Shown: positions 1-10,045 of the stretch, piece by piece
How the letters are laid out: each line of letters starts with the position of its first letter
Numbering within the stretch: position 1 is the first letter of the stretch
DNA from: Streptomyces luteolifulvus
Lineage (GTDB): Bacteria; Actinomycetota; Actinomycetes; Streptomycetales; Streptomycetaceae
NCBI RefSeq assembly: GCF_008806595.1
Contig: NZ_VZRB01000022.1
Location: forward strand, 83,706 to 147,705
Reading direction: 5' to 3'
DNA: 64,000 nt
The notes under the pieces: model-generated
Seen by the model: only the letters and a program-made list of their open reading frames with translations
Database searches by the model: none
Told to the model about the DNA's origin: nothing
Program-made: the position numbers and the translations under genes

Positions 1-1
1 C

Positions 2-580
2 GTCGTCCGTGAGTCCCTCCGTGTCCTGGAGGCCAAGGGCCTGGTCAGTGCCCGCCCCAACGTCGGCACGCGCGTGCGCCCCGTCAGCGACTGGAATCTG
101 CTCGACCCGGACATCATCGAGTGGCGGGCCTTCGGCCCGCAGCGTGACGACCAGCGCCGCGAGCTGAGCGAACTGCGCTGGACGATCGAGCCGCTCGCCG
201 CGCGTCTTGCCGCGGGGCACGGGCGCGAGGACCTCCAGCAGCGGCTCGCCGACATGGTCGAGATCATGGGCCACGCCATGGGTCAGGGTGACGCCCTCAC
301 GTTCTCCCGCGCCGACGCCGAGTTCCACTCCCTGCTCATCCAGGTCGCGGGCAACCGGATGCTGGAGCACCTCTCCGGGATCGTGTCGGCCGCCCTTCAG
401 GTGTCCGGCGGCCCGGTCACCGGCTGTGACCGCCCGAACGACACGTCGCTGGGGCACCACAGCAGGATCGTCGACGCCCTCGCCACCGGAGACGGCCCGG
501 CCGCCGAGGGAGCCATGCGGCAACTGCTCACCGTCCACCCCGAGGTGGAGCGCGTGGTGCCTGCGCCGCGCGAGCACTGA
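2..580 (+). CDS. FadR-family (GntR) transcriptional regulator, 5' truncated by window edge
   Basis: The open frame runs in from the left edge, so the true start is outside the window. The first visible residues (VVRESLRVLEAKGLV, then a turn and NVGTRVRP) are the recognition helix and wing of a GntR winged-helix domain. The rest is an all-helical FCD effector domain with the metal or acid-binding pattern DAEFHSLL ... HHSRIVDAL that ends FadR-type regulators. Such proteins usually repress catabolic operons and release DNA on binding a small carboxylate or sugar acid. The ligand and target cannot be told from this fragment. An internal ATG at 74 is not the real start, because homology begins upstream of it. 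Confidence 0.85.
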   Translation, partial: VVRESLRVLEAKGLVSARPNVGTRVRPVSDWNLLDPDIIEWRAFGPQRDDQRRELSELRWTIEPLAARLAAGHGREDLQQRLADMVEIMGHAMGQGDALTFSRADAEFHSLLIQVAGNRMLEHLSGIVSAALQVSGGPVTGCDRPNDTSLGHHSRIVDALATGDGPAAEGAMRQLLTVHPEVERVVPAPREH

Positions 581-657
581 CCACGCACCGAGGACGGCGC
601 AGCCGGGGGGTGTCCCCCCTCCTTGTGGCACCGCTCGGCCGGCGAACCGTCTCCCCT

Positions 658-695
658 CGGACCCCGCAGGATCTTCAGGGACCCTGCGGGGTCCG
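658..695. terminator. Hairpin terminator after the GntR gene
   Basis: Perfect 13-bp arms (CGGACCCCGCAGG at 658-670 and its complement at 683-695) enclose a 12-nt loop. The hairpin lies about 80 nt after the upstream stop codon. It has no U-tract, which is normal for Streptomyces terminators. Confidence 0.7.
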
Positions 696-1009
696 ACGGT
701 GCGACGAGGCGACCGAGCTGTGAGGATGTACCCGGTCACCATAGGAGGTGACCTCTTCTGTCCGTGCCTGACCGATTTTGAGTGCTTACGGGGTGTGACT
801 CGGGCCACGCAGATTGGGCGTAACGCTCGTGGAGACAGTGCGATGACCTAAGAGGTGACAGCCGAGGAGGGAATACGGACGCCGCTCACGGCGCTGTGCA
901 TCTTCCCGGCCCCCGCCCGCACCGTCGGCCCATCCCCAAGCCGGTGGTCGGCTCCTGTCCGCCGTGGACGGGGCCGGAAGCCGTTTTCCAACGTTCCGAG
1001 AGGTTGTTC
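696..1009 (+). promoter_or_regulatory. Leader and promoter region of hrdB (no gene)
   Basis: About 310 nt between the upstream terminator and the hrdB start hold no credible gene. A purine stretch (GAGAGG, 999-1004) sits at Shine-Dalgarno distance from the GTG start at 1010. Promoters must lie here, and hrdB homologues are known to use more than one, but I could not place a -10/-35 pair with confidence. Confidence 0.45.
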
Positions 1010-2545
<1,536 letters not shown>

Positions 2546-2563
2546 GTCGCGTTCGTACGACAC

Positions 2564-2600
2564 CGAAGGCCCGGTTCCCCGCGTGGGAGCCGGGCCTTCG
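2564..2600. terminator. hrdB terminator
   Basis: Inverted repeat CGAAGGCCCGG / CCGGGCCTTCG with a loop of about 15 nt, 19 nt after the hrdB stop codon. Confidence 0.85.
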
Positions 2601-2667
2601 TGCTGCGGACCACCGCACTCTGCATCACTCTGGGTGTCCGATCATCACCCCGGAGTGAGGAGGATGC

Positions 2668-3534
2668 ATGTACCGTCGCATTGCCCGAACCCTGTCCCGG
2701 CCGCTGGTTCTGGCGGCCGTGGCGGCCGCGATACCGCTGGTGACCACTGCCCCGGCCGCTGCCGACAGCGTGGTCGTCGGCGGCTTTCCCGTGGACGTGT
2801 CCCAGAGCCCGTGGACGGTGGCGCTGTCCAGCCGTGACCGGTTCGGAGGTACGCGGGGCGGTCAGTTCTGCGGGGGTGTGGCCGTCGGTCGCACCACCGT
2901 GCTCACCGCCGCCCACTGCCTGAACGAGGAGGTGCTGGGAGGGCCACCGGACCGCGTGAAGGACCTCAGGGTCATCACCGGCAGGACCGACCTGCTCTCG
3001 AATCAGGGCCAGGAGATCGCCGTGCGTGACACCTGGGTGAACCCGGGCTACGACGCCGGCAGTAATGCCGGGGACTTCGCCGTGATCACTCTTGCCACGC
3101 CTCTTGCCCAGTCCTCTGTCATCCCCATGGCCGCGGCCGGTGATCCTGCCTACGGGCCGGGTACGAGGGCGATGGTCTACGGCTGGGGCGACATGACGGG
3201 TGCCGGCGACTACGTGCACAGTCTGCGGGCGGCACCGCTGCACGTGTTGTCCGACGCCCTCTGCAAGGGCGCCTATCCAGGCGGCGGCGACGGCACATAC
3301 GTCCCTGGCGCCATGGTGTGCGCCGGGGAGCCCACAGGCAGCCGTGACGCGTGTCAGGGGGACAGCGGAGGCCCGTTGGTCGCCCGGGGGAAGCTGATCG
3401 GGCTCGTGTCCTGGGGGAGTGGCTGTGGGCGCCCGGGCAGCCCGGGTGTCTACACGCGCGTGTCGGACGTTGTGAGGAAGCTGGGGTGGGGCCGCGCCGC
3501 GCGGGGAGCCGAAAGGGCGCCTGGCCGCGCCTGA
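2668..3534 (+). CDS. Secreted trypsin-like serine protease (S1 family)
   Basis: A 288-residue exported protease. Residues 1-33 form a signal peptide (RR near the start, hydrophobic core, Ala-rich cleavage site). The mature chain begins near VVGGF (about residue 36), the usual trypsin N-terminus, so there is almost no propeptide. The catalytic triad is visible: His83 in TAAHC, Asp135 in GDFAVI and Ser232 in GDSGGP. Asp226, six residues before the catalytic Ser, occupies the trypsin S1-pocket position and predicts cleavage after Lys or Arg. Cysteines are spaced for the conserved disulfides. A clear GAGGAGG ribosome site precedes the ATG. The substrate is unknown. Secreted trypsins of this type act in nutrient use or in mycelial turnover. 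Confidence 0.93.
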   Translation: MYRRIARTLSRPLVLAAVAAAIPLVTTAPAAADSVVVGGFPVDVSQSPWTVALSSRDRFGGTRGGQFCGGVAVGRTTVLTAAHCLNEEVLGGPPDRVKDLRVITGRTDLLSNQGQEIAVRDTWVNPGYDAGSNAGDFAVITLATPLAQSSVIPMAAAGDPAYGPGTRAMVYGWGDMTGAGDYVHSLRAAPLHVLSDALCKGAYPGGGDGTYVPGAMVCAGEPTGSRDACQGDSGGPLVARGKLIGLVSWGSGCGRPGSPGVYTRVSDVVRKLGWGRAARGAERAPGRA

Positions 3535-3555
3535 GCGGGTTTCGCCGGCACGAGC

Positions 3556-3587
3556 CGGGCGGCTGCCCCTTCAGGGACAGCCGCCCG
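3556..3587. terminator. Bidirectional terminator between convergent genes
   Basis: CGGGCGGCTG / CAGCCGCCCG arms plus an inner CCCT/AGGG pair form a long hairpin between the protease (plus) and the small gene on the minus strand. Confidence 0.75.
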
Positions 3588-3628
3588 TTCCGGCCTGTGC
3601 CGGGCTGGCTCGTCGTGGATGCGAGGTG

Positions 3629-3859
3629 TCAGCGCTCGTCTTCCGTGGCGGTTGCGGGAACGGTCGTCAGCCGCTCCGTCTCGTCCTGTATCTCGGCGGC
3701 GATCTTCTTGAGTTCCGGCTCGAACTTGCGTCCGTGGTGGGCGCAGAAGAGCAGTTCACCGCCGCTGAGCAGGACGACGCGCAGGTATGCCTGGGCGCCG
3801 CAGCGGTCGCAGCGATCGGCGGCCGTCAACGGGCTCGCGGGGGTCAGAACAGTAGTCAC
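3629..3859 (-). CDS. Small zinc-ribbon-like protein (DUF7455 type)
   Basis: A 76-residue protein conserved in actinobacteria. It has a CDRCGA pair and, about 20 residues later, CAHHGRKF, giving a Cys2 plus Cys/His set that should bind one zinc. The C-terminal third is a charged helix. No enzyme motif is present. The GTG start has a GAGAAGAGG ribosome site just upstream. It sits between hrdB and parE, pointing away from parE. Its function is unknown. A role as a small adaptor or nucleic-acid-associated protein would be a guess. Confidence 0.8.
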   Translation of the reverse strand: MTTVLTPASPLTAADRCDRCGAQAYLRVVLLSGGELLFCAHHGRKFEPELKKIAAEIQDETERLTTVPATATEDER

Positions 3860-4301
3860 GTCGCCTCTTCTCTAGCTCGACGAGCTGTCGTACCAGGGTC
3901 AACATCCAACCAGCCCCGACGTGTTCCCGCTCGGGGCTTTCCCTCGGAAAAATCTTCCGAGGCCGGCTGTCTGTTGCCGGTTGGCGGCGAATGTGCCGTA
4001 TTGCGTGTCTGTGTGTCTTACGGTTTCGCGCTGTCTATCAATATCGTCGCCCTCCCGGCCGGGTTGCCGGTTGTTCATGAGGACGTGCCCGGAGCCTAAA
4101 TGGTTCATGCCCCGAAGGGAACGTGATATGTACTTCACTCCATCGAGGGATCGAACATGCATGCGACTCTGGACTACTCTGAGTTCAGACGAGGGTTGCG
4201 TTACAACGGCTCTACCAGGCCTCGGTACCCTCTGAGCGGCTACCGAAGCCGCGCCCTTACCCAGAAGGGCCCCACCTGAAATTCAGCGAGGAGCGAACCG
4301 C
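3860..4301. promoter_or_regulatory. Divergent intergenic region upstream of parE, with two hairpins
   Basis: A 442-nt gap without a believable gene. It holds AGCCCCGA / TCGGGGCT (3912-3938), followed by TTT, and shortly after it CCTCGGAA / TTCCGAGG (3942-3962). It must also contain the parE promoter. The ribosome site GCGAGGAGCG sits just before the parE GTG. See findings for the possible leader or small RNA. Confidence 0.4.
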
Positions 4302-6425
4302 GTGACCGCCGAGACGTCCGTGCCGTCCACAGCGCTGCTGGCAGGAGCAGACCGGGACGGTTCCAACTACACCGCGCGGCACCTGCTCGTCCTCGAGGGC
4401 CTCGAGGCCGTGCGCAAGCGCCCCGGCATGTACATCGGATCGACCGACAGCCGCGGTCTGATGCACTGCCTGTGGGAGATCATCGACAATTCCGTGGACG
4501 AGGCACTCGGCGGTCACTGCGACCACATCGACGTGATCCTCCACGACGACGGCTCGGTGGAGGTGCGGGACAACGGCCGTGGCATCCCGGTCGACGTCGA
4601 GCCCAAGACCGGTCTGTCCGGTGTCGAGGTCGTCATGACCAAGCTGCACGCCGGCGGCAAGTTCGGCGGCGGCTCGTACGCCGCCTCCGGCGGTCTGCAC
4701 GGCGTCGGCGCCTCCGTGGTGAACGCCCTGTCCGCCCGGCTCGACGTCGAGGTGGACCGCAGCGGCCACACCCACGCCATCAGCTTCCGGCGCGGTGTGC
4801 CGGGCGCCTTCGCCGCGAACGGCCCGGACGCCAAGTTCGATGCGACCGGCGGCCTGCGCAAGGCCAAGAAGATCCCGAGGACCCGCACCGGCACGCGTGT
4901 GCGGTACTGGGCCGACCGCCAGATCTTCCTCAAGGACGCCAAGCTCTCCCTGGACACGCTGCACCAGCGTGCGCGCCAGACGGCGTTCCTGGTGCCCGGC
5001 CTGACCATCGTCGTCCGCGACGAGTACGGTCTCGGCGAGGGCGGCAGCAAGGGCGAGGAGTCCTTCCGCTTCGACGGCGGCATCAGCGAGTTCTGCGACT
5101 ACCTGGCCGGCGACAAGCCCGTCTGCGACATCCTCCGCTTCTCGGGCCACGGCACCTTCAAGGAGACGGTGCCGGTCCTGGACGACCACGGCCAGATGAC
5201 GCCCACCGAGGTCACCCGAGAGCTCGGCGTGGACGTCGCCCTGCGCTGGGGGACGGGCTACGACACGACGCTCAAGTCGTTCGTCAACATCATCGCCACC
5301 CCCAAGGGCGGCACCCACGTCTCGGGCTTCGAGCAGGCTGTGGCCCGCACGCTCAACGACGTGCTGCGGACCAAGAAGCTGCTGCGTGTCGCCGAGGACG
5401 ACATCGTCAAGGACGACGCCCTCGAGGGCCTCACCGCGGTCGTCACCGTCCGCCTCGCCGAACCGCAGTTCGAGGGGCAGACCAAGGAGGTCCTCGGCAC
5501 GTCCGCGGCCCGCCGCATCGTGAACACCGTGGTCTCCAAGGAACTCAAGGCCTTCCTGACCTCCACCAAGCGTGATGCGGCGGCCCAGGCCAGGGTCGTC
5601 CTGGAGAAGGCCGTTGCCGCGGCCCGTACGCGCATCGCCGCCCGCCAGCACAAGGACGCGCAGCGCCGCAAGACGGCCCTGGAGTCCTCGTCGCTGCCCG
5701 CCAAGCTCGCCGACTGCCGCAGCGACGACGTCGACCGCAGCGAGCTGTTCATCGTCGAGGGAGACTCCGCGCTCGGCACCGCGAAGCTCGCCCGGAACTC
5801 CGAGTTCCAGGCGCTGCTGCCGATCCGCGGCAAGATCCTCAACGTCCAGAAGTCGTCCGTCACGGACATGCTCAAGAACGCCGAGTGCGGAGCGATCATC
5901 CAGGTCATAGGAGCGGGATCGGGCCGGACGTTCGACATCGACGCCGCCCGCTACGGCAAGATCATCATGATGACCGACGCCGATGTGGACGGCTCCCACA
6001 TCCGGACCCTGCTGCTGACGCTGTTCCACCGCTACATGCGGCCGATGGTCGAGGCCGGCCGGGTGTTCGCGGCCGTGCCGCCGCTGCACCGCATCGAGCT
6101 CGTCCAGCCGAAGAAGGGCCAGGACAAATACGTCTACACGTACTCGGACCGTGAACTGAGGGACACACTCCTGGAGTTCCAGAGCAAGGGCATCCGGTAC
6201 AAGGACTCCATCCAGCGCTACAAGGGTCTCGGCGAGATGGACGCCGACCAGCTGGCCGAGACGACCATGGACCCGCGCCACCGCACGCTGCGCCGGATCA
6301 ACCTCTCCGACCTGGAGTCCGCCGAGAGCGTCTTCGACCTTCTGATGGGCAACGACGTGGCACCGCGCAAGGAGTTCATCTCCAGCTCGGCGGCGACGCT
6401 GGACCGGTCGCGCATCGACGCGTAG
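4302..6425 (+). CDS. parE: DNA topoisomerase IV subunit B (GyrB-like)
   Basis: The ATPase subunit of the second type II topoisomerase. With ParC it decatenates daughter chromosomes. The 707 residues contain the GHKL ATPase domain with IIDNSVDEA (catalytic Glu and Mg-binding Asn), DNGRGIPV and the ATP-lid GGLHGVGASVVNAL, then the transducer domain. The TOPRIM domain shows FIVEGDSALG and the metal-binding DADVDGSHI. The C-terminus ends with RYKGLGEMDADQL, the family signature. The GTG start at 4302 gives an N-terminus shortly before the ATPase fold. The partner ParC is encoded at 19160-21616 on the opposite strand. The name ParE rather than GyrB rests on this pairing away from the gyrase locus and on knowledge of gene order in Streptomyces. 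Confidence 0.92.
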   Translation: MTAETSVPSTALLAGADRDGSNYTARHLLVLEGLEAVRKRPGMYIGSTDSRGLMHCLWEIIDNSVDEALGGHCDHIDVILHDDGSVEVRDNGRGIPVDVEPKTGLSGVEVVMTKLHAGGKFGGGSYAASGGLHGVGASVVNALSARLDVEVDRSGHTHAISFRRGVPGAFAANGPDAKFDATGGLRKAKKIPRTRTGTRVRYWADRQIFLKDAKLSLDTLHQRARQTAFLVPGLTIVVRDEYGLGEGGSKGEESFRFDGGISEFCDYLAGDKPVCDILRFSGHGTFKETVPVLDDHGQMTPTEVTRELGVDVALRWGTGYDTTLKSFVNIIATPKGGTHVSGFEQAVARTLNDVLRTKKLLRVAEDDIVKDDALEGLTAVVTVRLAEPQFEGQTKEVLGTSAARRIVNTVVSKELKAFLTSTKRDAAAQARVVLEKAVAAARTRIAARQHKDAQRRKTALESSSLPAKLADCRSDDVDRSELFIVEGDSALGTAKLARNSEFQALLPIRGKILNVQKSSVTDMLKNAECGAIIQVIGAGSGRTFDIDAARYGKIIMMTDADVDGSHIRTLLLTLFHRYMRPMVEAGRVFAAVPPLHRIELVQPKKGQDKYVYTYSDRELRDTLLEFQSKGIRYKDSIQRYKGLGEMDADQLAETTMDPRHRTLRRINLSDLESAESVFDLLMGNDVAPRKEFISSSAATLDRSRIDA

Positions 6426-6747
6426 CCGTTGCGCTGTGCGTGGCCGGGCGGTGGGGGTGGCACGCGCAGTTCCTTGGCGGGGCCGGCTGCCGCTGGGCCG
6501 TGTACGGGACTGCAGTCGGGCGATGGGCCGGGGTACCGGCTTGGAGCCGGAGTACTGGCGTCCGCTCGGGCTCCGGATGAGGTAGCGGCGGCCTGTCGTC
6601 GGGTGCGGTGTCGGGGGGCTCGGCTTCTGCTCGGGCTCCGGCTTTTCTGCTCGGGCTCGAGATCGGGGTACCCGCCCCGTGGTCGGTTGAGGGGGCGGGG
6701 CTCCGGTTGCTGCTCGGGCGCCGGGTCGGCATTCCCTGTTCCCCGCG
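6426..6747. other. Gene-free stretch, probably decayed sequence before the truncated regulator
   Basis: About 320 nt with no recognisable coding sequence. It contains several imperfect copies of a GCTCGGGCTCCGG-like unit. The next recognisable homology is the end of a receiver domain at about 6739-6800, so the N-terminal two-thirds of that receiver has been lost or replaced here. Confidence 0.4.
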
Positions 6748-7146
6748 TTGAAAGCGGGAGCGCGCGGCTGTCTCACCAAGGACGCGGGCGGTGACGAGAT
6801 CGTGCGGGCCGTGGAGAGCGTGCTGTCCGGGGATGCGGGTCTGTCGCCGCGTATCCAACGGCGGCTTCTGGAGCGACTGTCCGAGCCCGAGCCCCGGCCC
6901 ACGGAGTCGGCCGATGCGCCGGACGGGCTCACCGCGCAGGAGACCGAGGTGCTGGTACTGATCGCCGAAGGCCTCAGCGATCAGGAGATCGCCCGCAAGC
7001 TGCATGTCTCGACGGCCACGGTGAAGACCCATATCAACAACCTCTTCGCCAAGGCGGGCCTCAAAGACCGAGCTCAGGCGGTGTGTTACGCGTACGCGAA
7101 GGGCCTGGTGCGGCCCTGCGCGGGGGTGAGTCACCTGATGGGGTGA
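6739..7146 (+). pseudogene. NarL/LuxR-type response regulator, receiver domain missing
   Basis: The readable part has the last beta-strand and helix of a receiver (ALKAGARGCLTKDAGGDEI), a linker, and a complete LuxR helix-turn-helix (LTAQETEVLVLIAEGLSDQEIA ... VSTATVKTHINNLF). The phosphoacceptor Asp and about 90 N-terminal residues are absent. Upstream sequence in any frame does not resemble a receiver. A TTG at 6748 could start a 132-residue DNA-binding stub, but no ribosome site is evident. It is best read as a relic. A constitutive DNA-binding protein cannot be excluded, since the HTH is undamaged. Confidence 0.7.
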
Positions 7147-7198
7147 AGAGCGTGGGGAAGGAGGTTCGGGGAGCTTCGCGGTCTGTCCATCCTTGGGT

Positions 7199-7765
7199 AT
7201 GCAGTCAAGCAACAGCCGTCCCCGCGGAGGCGGGGGTGGTGCCGAGGGTTCGGCCGAGCACCACGAAGATCAGGGATCGCCCCCCGCCGAGCCGTCCGGC
7301 AGAGTGAGATACGACGACCCGTGGTACGACGCACTCGCTTCCGGATGGGGTGAGTTGGACGCGGCGGGCGTGCCCGTGCCTGTGGCCGCGGTCGTGCCGT
7401 CGAGCAGGGAGGGCGAGGAGAGGGCTGCTGTCGCGGCCGATGTCTACCTCGAGGTGCAGCGCAGCGCCGCCTTTCAGGAGGTGCGCACCCGGTACCGGAG
7501 GTTCGTGGGGCCGGCGGTTGCGCTGTTCCTCGTCTGGTACGTGGCCTATGTGGTGACCGCCACGACCGTGCCCGGGCTGATGGCGCGGCCCGTGGTGGGT
7601 GCCGTGAACGTCGCGATGCTCGCGGGGCTCGGCCAGTTCCTCACGACCTTTCTGCTCACCTGGGCCTACGCCCGGCACGCGAGGCTCCGCAGGGATCGAC
7701 TCGCACTCGAACTGCGGTGGGAGACCCAGGAACTGGCGCGTGGATTGCGGGGCGGTGCTTTGTGA
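7199..7765 (+). CDS. DUF485 membrane protein, partner of the symporter
   Basis: A protein of about 188 residues with a long hydrophilic N-terminus and two hydrophobic segments (FVGPAVALFLVWYVAYVV and VAMLAGLGQFLTTFLLTWAYA). It matches the DUF485 (YjcH-type) fold that accompanies acetate/solute symporters. A YLEVQRSAAFQEVRTRYRRF stretch before the first membrane helix is typical. The ATG at 7199 is chosen over the in-frame TTG at 7193, but neither has a good ribosome site. Its stop overlaps the GTG of the symporter by 4 nt (GTGA), so the two are translationally coupled. In other bacteria the pair is yjcH-actP. Confidence 0.85.
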   Translation: MQSSNSRPRGGGGGAEGSAEHHEDQGSPPAEPSGRVRYDDPWYDALASGWGELDAAGVPVPVAAVVPSSREGEERAAVAADVYLEVQRSAAFQEVRTRYRRFVGPAVALFLVWYVAYVVTATTVPGLMARPVVGAVNVAMLAGLGQFLTTFLLTWAYARHARLRRDRLALELRWETQELARGLRGGAL

Positions 7766-9354
7766 CCGGTGACCATCAGACACTGGCGTTGCTGCTGTTC
7801 AGCGTGTTCATTGCGGTCACGCTGGCGATCACGACATGGGTGGGTCGCCACCGGCGTGGTTCGGCCGAGGAGTTCTATGCGGGCGGCCGGCTCTTCTCGC
7901 CGATAGAGAATGGTTTTGCCATCGCAGGGGACTACATGTCGGCCGCCTCCTTCCTGGGGGTCACGGGGCTCATCGCGCTGTTCGGCTACGACGGGCTGCT
8001 CTATGTCGTGGGTTTCCTGGTGGCCTGGCTGCTGGTGCTGTTCCTCGTCGCCGAACTGGTGCGCAACTGCGGGCGGTTCACATTGGCCGACGTGGTGGCG
8101 GCACGGATGAGTGAGCGGCCCGTGCGGATCGCCGCGGGAACTTCGTCGGTCACGGTGTCCGTTCTGTATCTGGTGGCGCAGATGGTGGGTGCGGGCAGTC
8201 TGGTGGCGTTGCTGCTCGGCGGCACCGACGAGGCGGCACGGGCCTGGACGGTCATCGGTGTCGGCGCGCTCATGGTGATCTATGTGTCGTTGGGAGGGAT
8301 GCGGGCCACCACCTGGATTCAGATCGTCAAGGCGGTCCTGCTGCTCAGTGGCACCGTCGCGCTGACCGTGCTCGTCCTGATGCGTTTCCATGGCGACGTC
8401 GACCGGCTGCTGCTCACGGCGGCGGAACGCAGCGGCCACGGCGACGCCTTCCTGGCGCCCGGGCTGAAGTACGGCAGGGACTGGAGCGCCCGCCTCGACT
8501 TCATCAGCCTGGGACTCGCGCTCGTGCTGGGCACGGCCGGGCTGCCGCACATCCTGTCCCGCTTCTACACCGTGCCCACCGCACGGGCCGCACGACGCTC
8601 GGTGGTCTGGGCGATCGGGCTGATCGGCGGCTTCTATCTGATGACGATCGTCCTCGGCTTCGGTGCGGCGGCGATCGTGGGGCCGGACGCCGTACGCGGA
8701 TCGAACGCGGCCGGTAACACGGCCGTCCCGTTGCTGGCGCTCGATCTGGGCGGCGGAGCGCAGTCCACGGGTGGAACGGTTCTGTTTGCGATCGTCGCCG
8801 CCGTCGCCTTCGCCACGATCCTCGCGGTGGTCGCCGGGGTCACGCTCGCCTCGTCGGCATCGGTGGCCCACGACCTCTATGCGTCCCTGCGTCACCGCCG
8901 CGGCAAGGCACGCAGCGAGGTGGCCGTGGCGCGTGCCGCCGCCGTCGGTATCGGTGTGGTGGCGATCGCTCTCGGTCTGCTGGCCCGGGACCTCAATGTC
9001 GCCTTCCTGGTGGGCCTCGCGTTCGCCGTCGCGGCGTCCGCCAATCTGCCGGCGCTGCTCTACTCCCTGTTCTGGCCCGCCTTCACCACCCGCGGCGCCG
9101 TCTGGGCCGTCTACGGCGGTCTGGCCCCGGCCCTGGTGCTTGTCCTGTTGTCGCCGGTGGTGTCGGGGAGCCCCGAATCGCTGTTCCCCGACGTGGACTT
9201 CCAGTACTTCCCGCTGCAGAACCCCGGCCTTGTCTCGATCCCGATCGGCTTCCTGGCGGGCTGGCTCGGCACGGTCACCTCGGCGGAGGTGCCCGACGAG
9301 GCCAAGCACGCGGAGACGGAAGTGCGCTCGCTGACGGGGGCGGGAGCCGCATAG
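7762..9354 (+). CDS. Solute:sodium symporter (ActP-like, SSS family)
   Basis: A 530-residue polytopic transporter with about 13 membrane segments. The first segments carry EEFYAGGRLFSPIENGFAIA and GDYMSAASFLG, hallmarks of the acetate/monocarboxylate branch of the sodium:solute symporters. GTAGLPHILSRFYTVP in the middle is another family signature. The GTG at 7762 overlaps the DUF485 stop by 4 nt. A longer frame from 7717 would overlap DUF485 extensively and is rejected. The likely substrate is acetate or a related short monocarboxylate. A CitA/CitB-like two-component pair lies just downstream on the other strand and could control it. Confidence 0.9.
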   Translation: MTGDHQTLALLLFSVFIAVTLAITTWVGRHRRGSAEEFYAGGRLFSPIENGFAIAGDYMSAASFLGVTGLIALFGYDGLLYVVGFLVAWLLVLFLVAELVRNCGRFTLADVVAARMSERPVRIAAGTSSVTVSVLYLVAQMVGAGSLVALLLGGTDEAARAWTVIGVGALMVIYVSLGGMRATTWIQIVKAVLLLSGTVALTVLVLMRFHGDVDRLLLTAAERSGHGDAFLAPGLKYGRDWSARLDFISLGLALVLGTAGLPHILSRFYTVPTARAARRSVVWAIGLIGGFYLMTIVLGFGAAAIVGPDAVRGSNAAGNTAVPLLALDLGGGAQSTGGTVLFAIVAAVAFATILAVVAGVTLASSASVAHDLYASLRHRRGKARSEVAVARAAAVGIGVVAIALGLLARDLNVAFLVGLAFAVAASANLPALLYSLFWPAFTTRGAVWAVYGGLAPALVLVLLSPVVSGSPESLFPDVDFQYFPLQNPGLVSIPIGFLAGWLGTVTSAEVPDEAKHAETEVRSLTGAGAA

Positions 9355-9387
9355 GAAGGGCGTCCCTACGGGCCGCGTGCTCCGGGG

Positions 9388-10043
9388 CTATGGCGCCACC
9401 CACGCGTAGCGGTGTTCGGGGCGCCCCGTGTCGCCGTACTTGAGGGAGAGGCGGAGGCGGCCGGCCTGTTCCGCGCTGGGCTGTGGAGCGGCTGAGGCCC
9501 GTTTCGGCGGCGACCTCGTGGGCCGAGAGCGGACGGTCCGCGCCGTGCAGGACACGGCAGATGAGATCCGTCGTCGGCTCCGAGTGGCCGCTCGGCAGCC
9601 CCGGTGAAGAAGGCGCCGGTGAGGTGCGCAGGGCGCCGAAGATCCGGTCGACCTGCTCCTGGCCGGCGATGCCGCGGCCGCCGACGCGGTCGACGGTGCG
9701 GCGCAGCGCGGCGTACGAGTCGAGGCGGGTGCGCAGTGCGGCGAAGGTGAACGGCTTGACGAGGTAGTGCAGGGCACCCAGGCGCATCGCGGCCTGCACG
9801 GTCGCCACATCCCCGGCCGCCGTGATCATGATGACGTCGGTGCCGTGACCCTGTTCCCGCATGCGGTGGACGAGTTCGAGGCCCGTCCCGTCGGGCAGGT
9901 AGTGGTCGAGCAGCACCAGGTCGATCGTTCCGCGCTGCACGGTGGCCAGCGCCTGGACAGCGCTGTGCGCGCGGGCGGTCACCTGGAACCCGGGAACCCT
10001 TCCCACGTACTTGGCGTTGATCTCGGCGACACGGAAGTCGTCG
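9388..10043 (-). pseudogene. CitB/DctR-type response regulator, broken at both ends
   Basis: A paralogue of the intact regulator at 10633-11313, with two lesions. First, the N-terminus is missing: homology begins at DDFRVAEINAKYV, so roughly eight residues including the start are gone, and the DNA switches to a substrate-binding-protein gene. Second, inside the HTH, LSRSTAQR is followed by a frame change and then EQAGRLRLSLKYGD in another frame. Aligned to the paralogue this is a net loss of about 14 nt near 9472. The C-terminus (HRYAWVAP) and its stop codon survive. It would have regulated carboxylate uptake, and it is now almost certainly inactive. Confidence 0.85.
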
Positions 10044-10045
10044 TG

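Noticed and set aside
870..897. GGAAT upstream of hrdB as a SigR-type -35
   Set aside because: No GTT is found at the required 18-19 nt spacing, so the match is not supported.
3921..4235. 104-residue plus-strand frame upstream of parE
   Set aside because: It spans hairpins, has an unusual Cys/Arg/Pro composition and no ribosome site, and looks like promoter DNA.
4257..6932. 891-residue open frame antisense to parE
   Set aside because: It mirrors the parE codons and runs across the gene's ends. It has the Arg/Asp/Val-rich composition of antisense frames.
7666..9309. 547-residue antisense frame over the symporter
   Set aside because: His/Gln/Arg-rich shadow sequence without homology. The sense strand is a clear SSS transporter.
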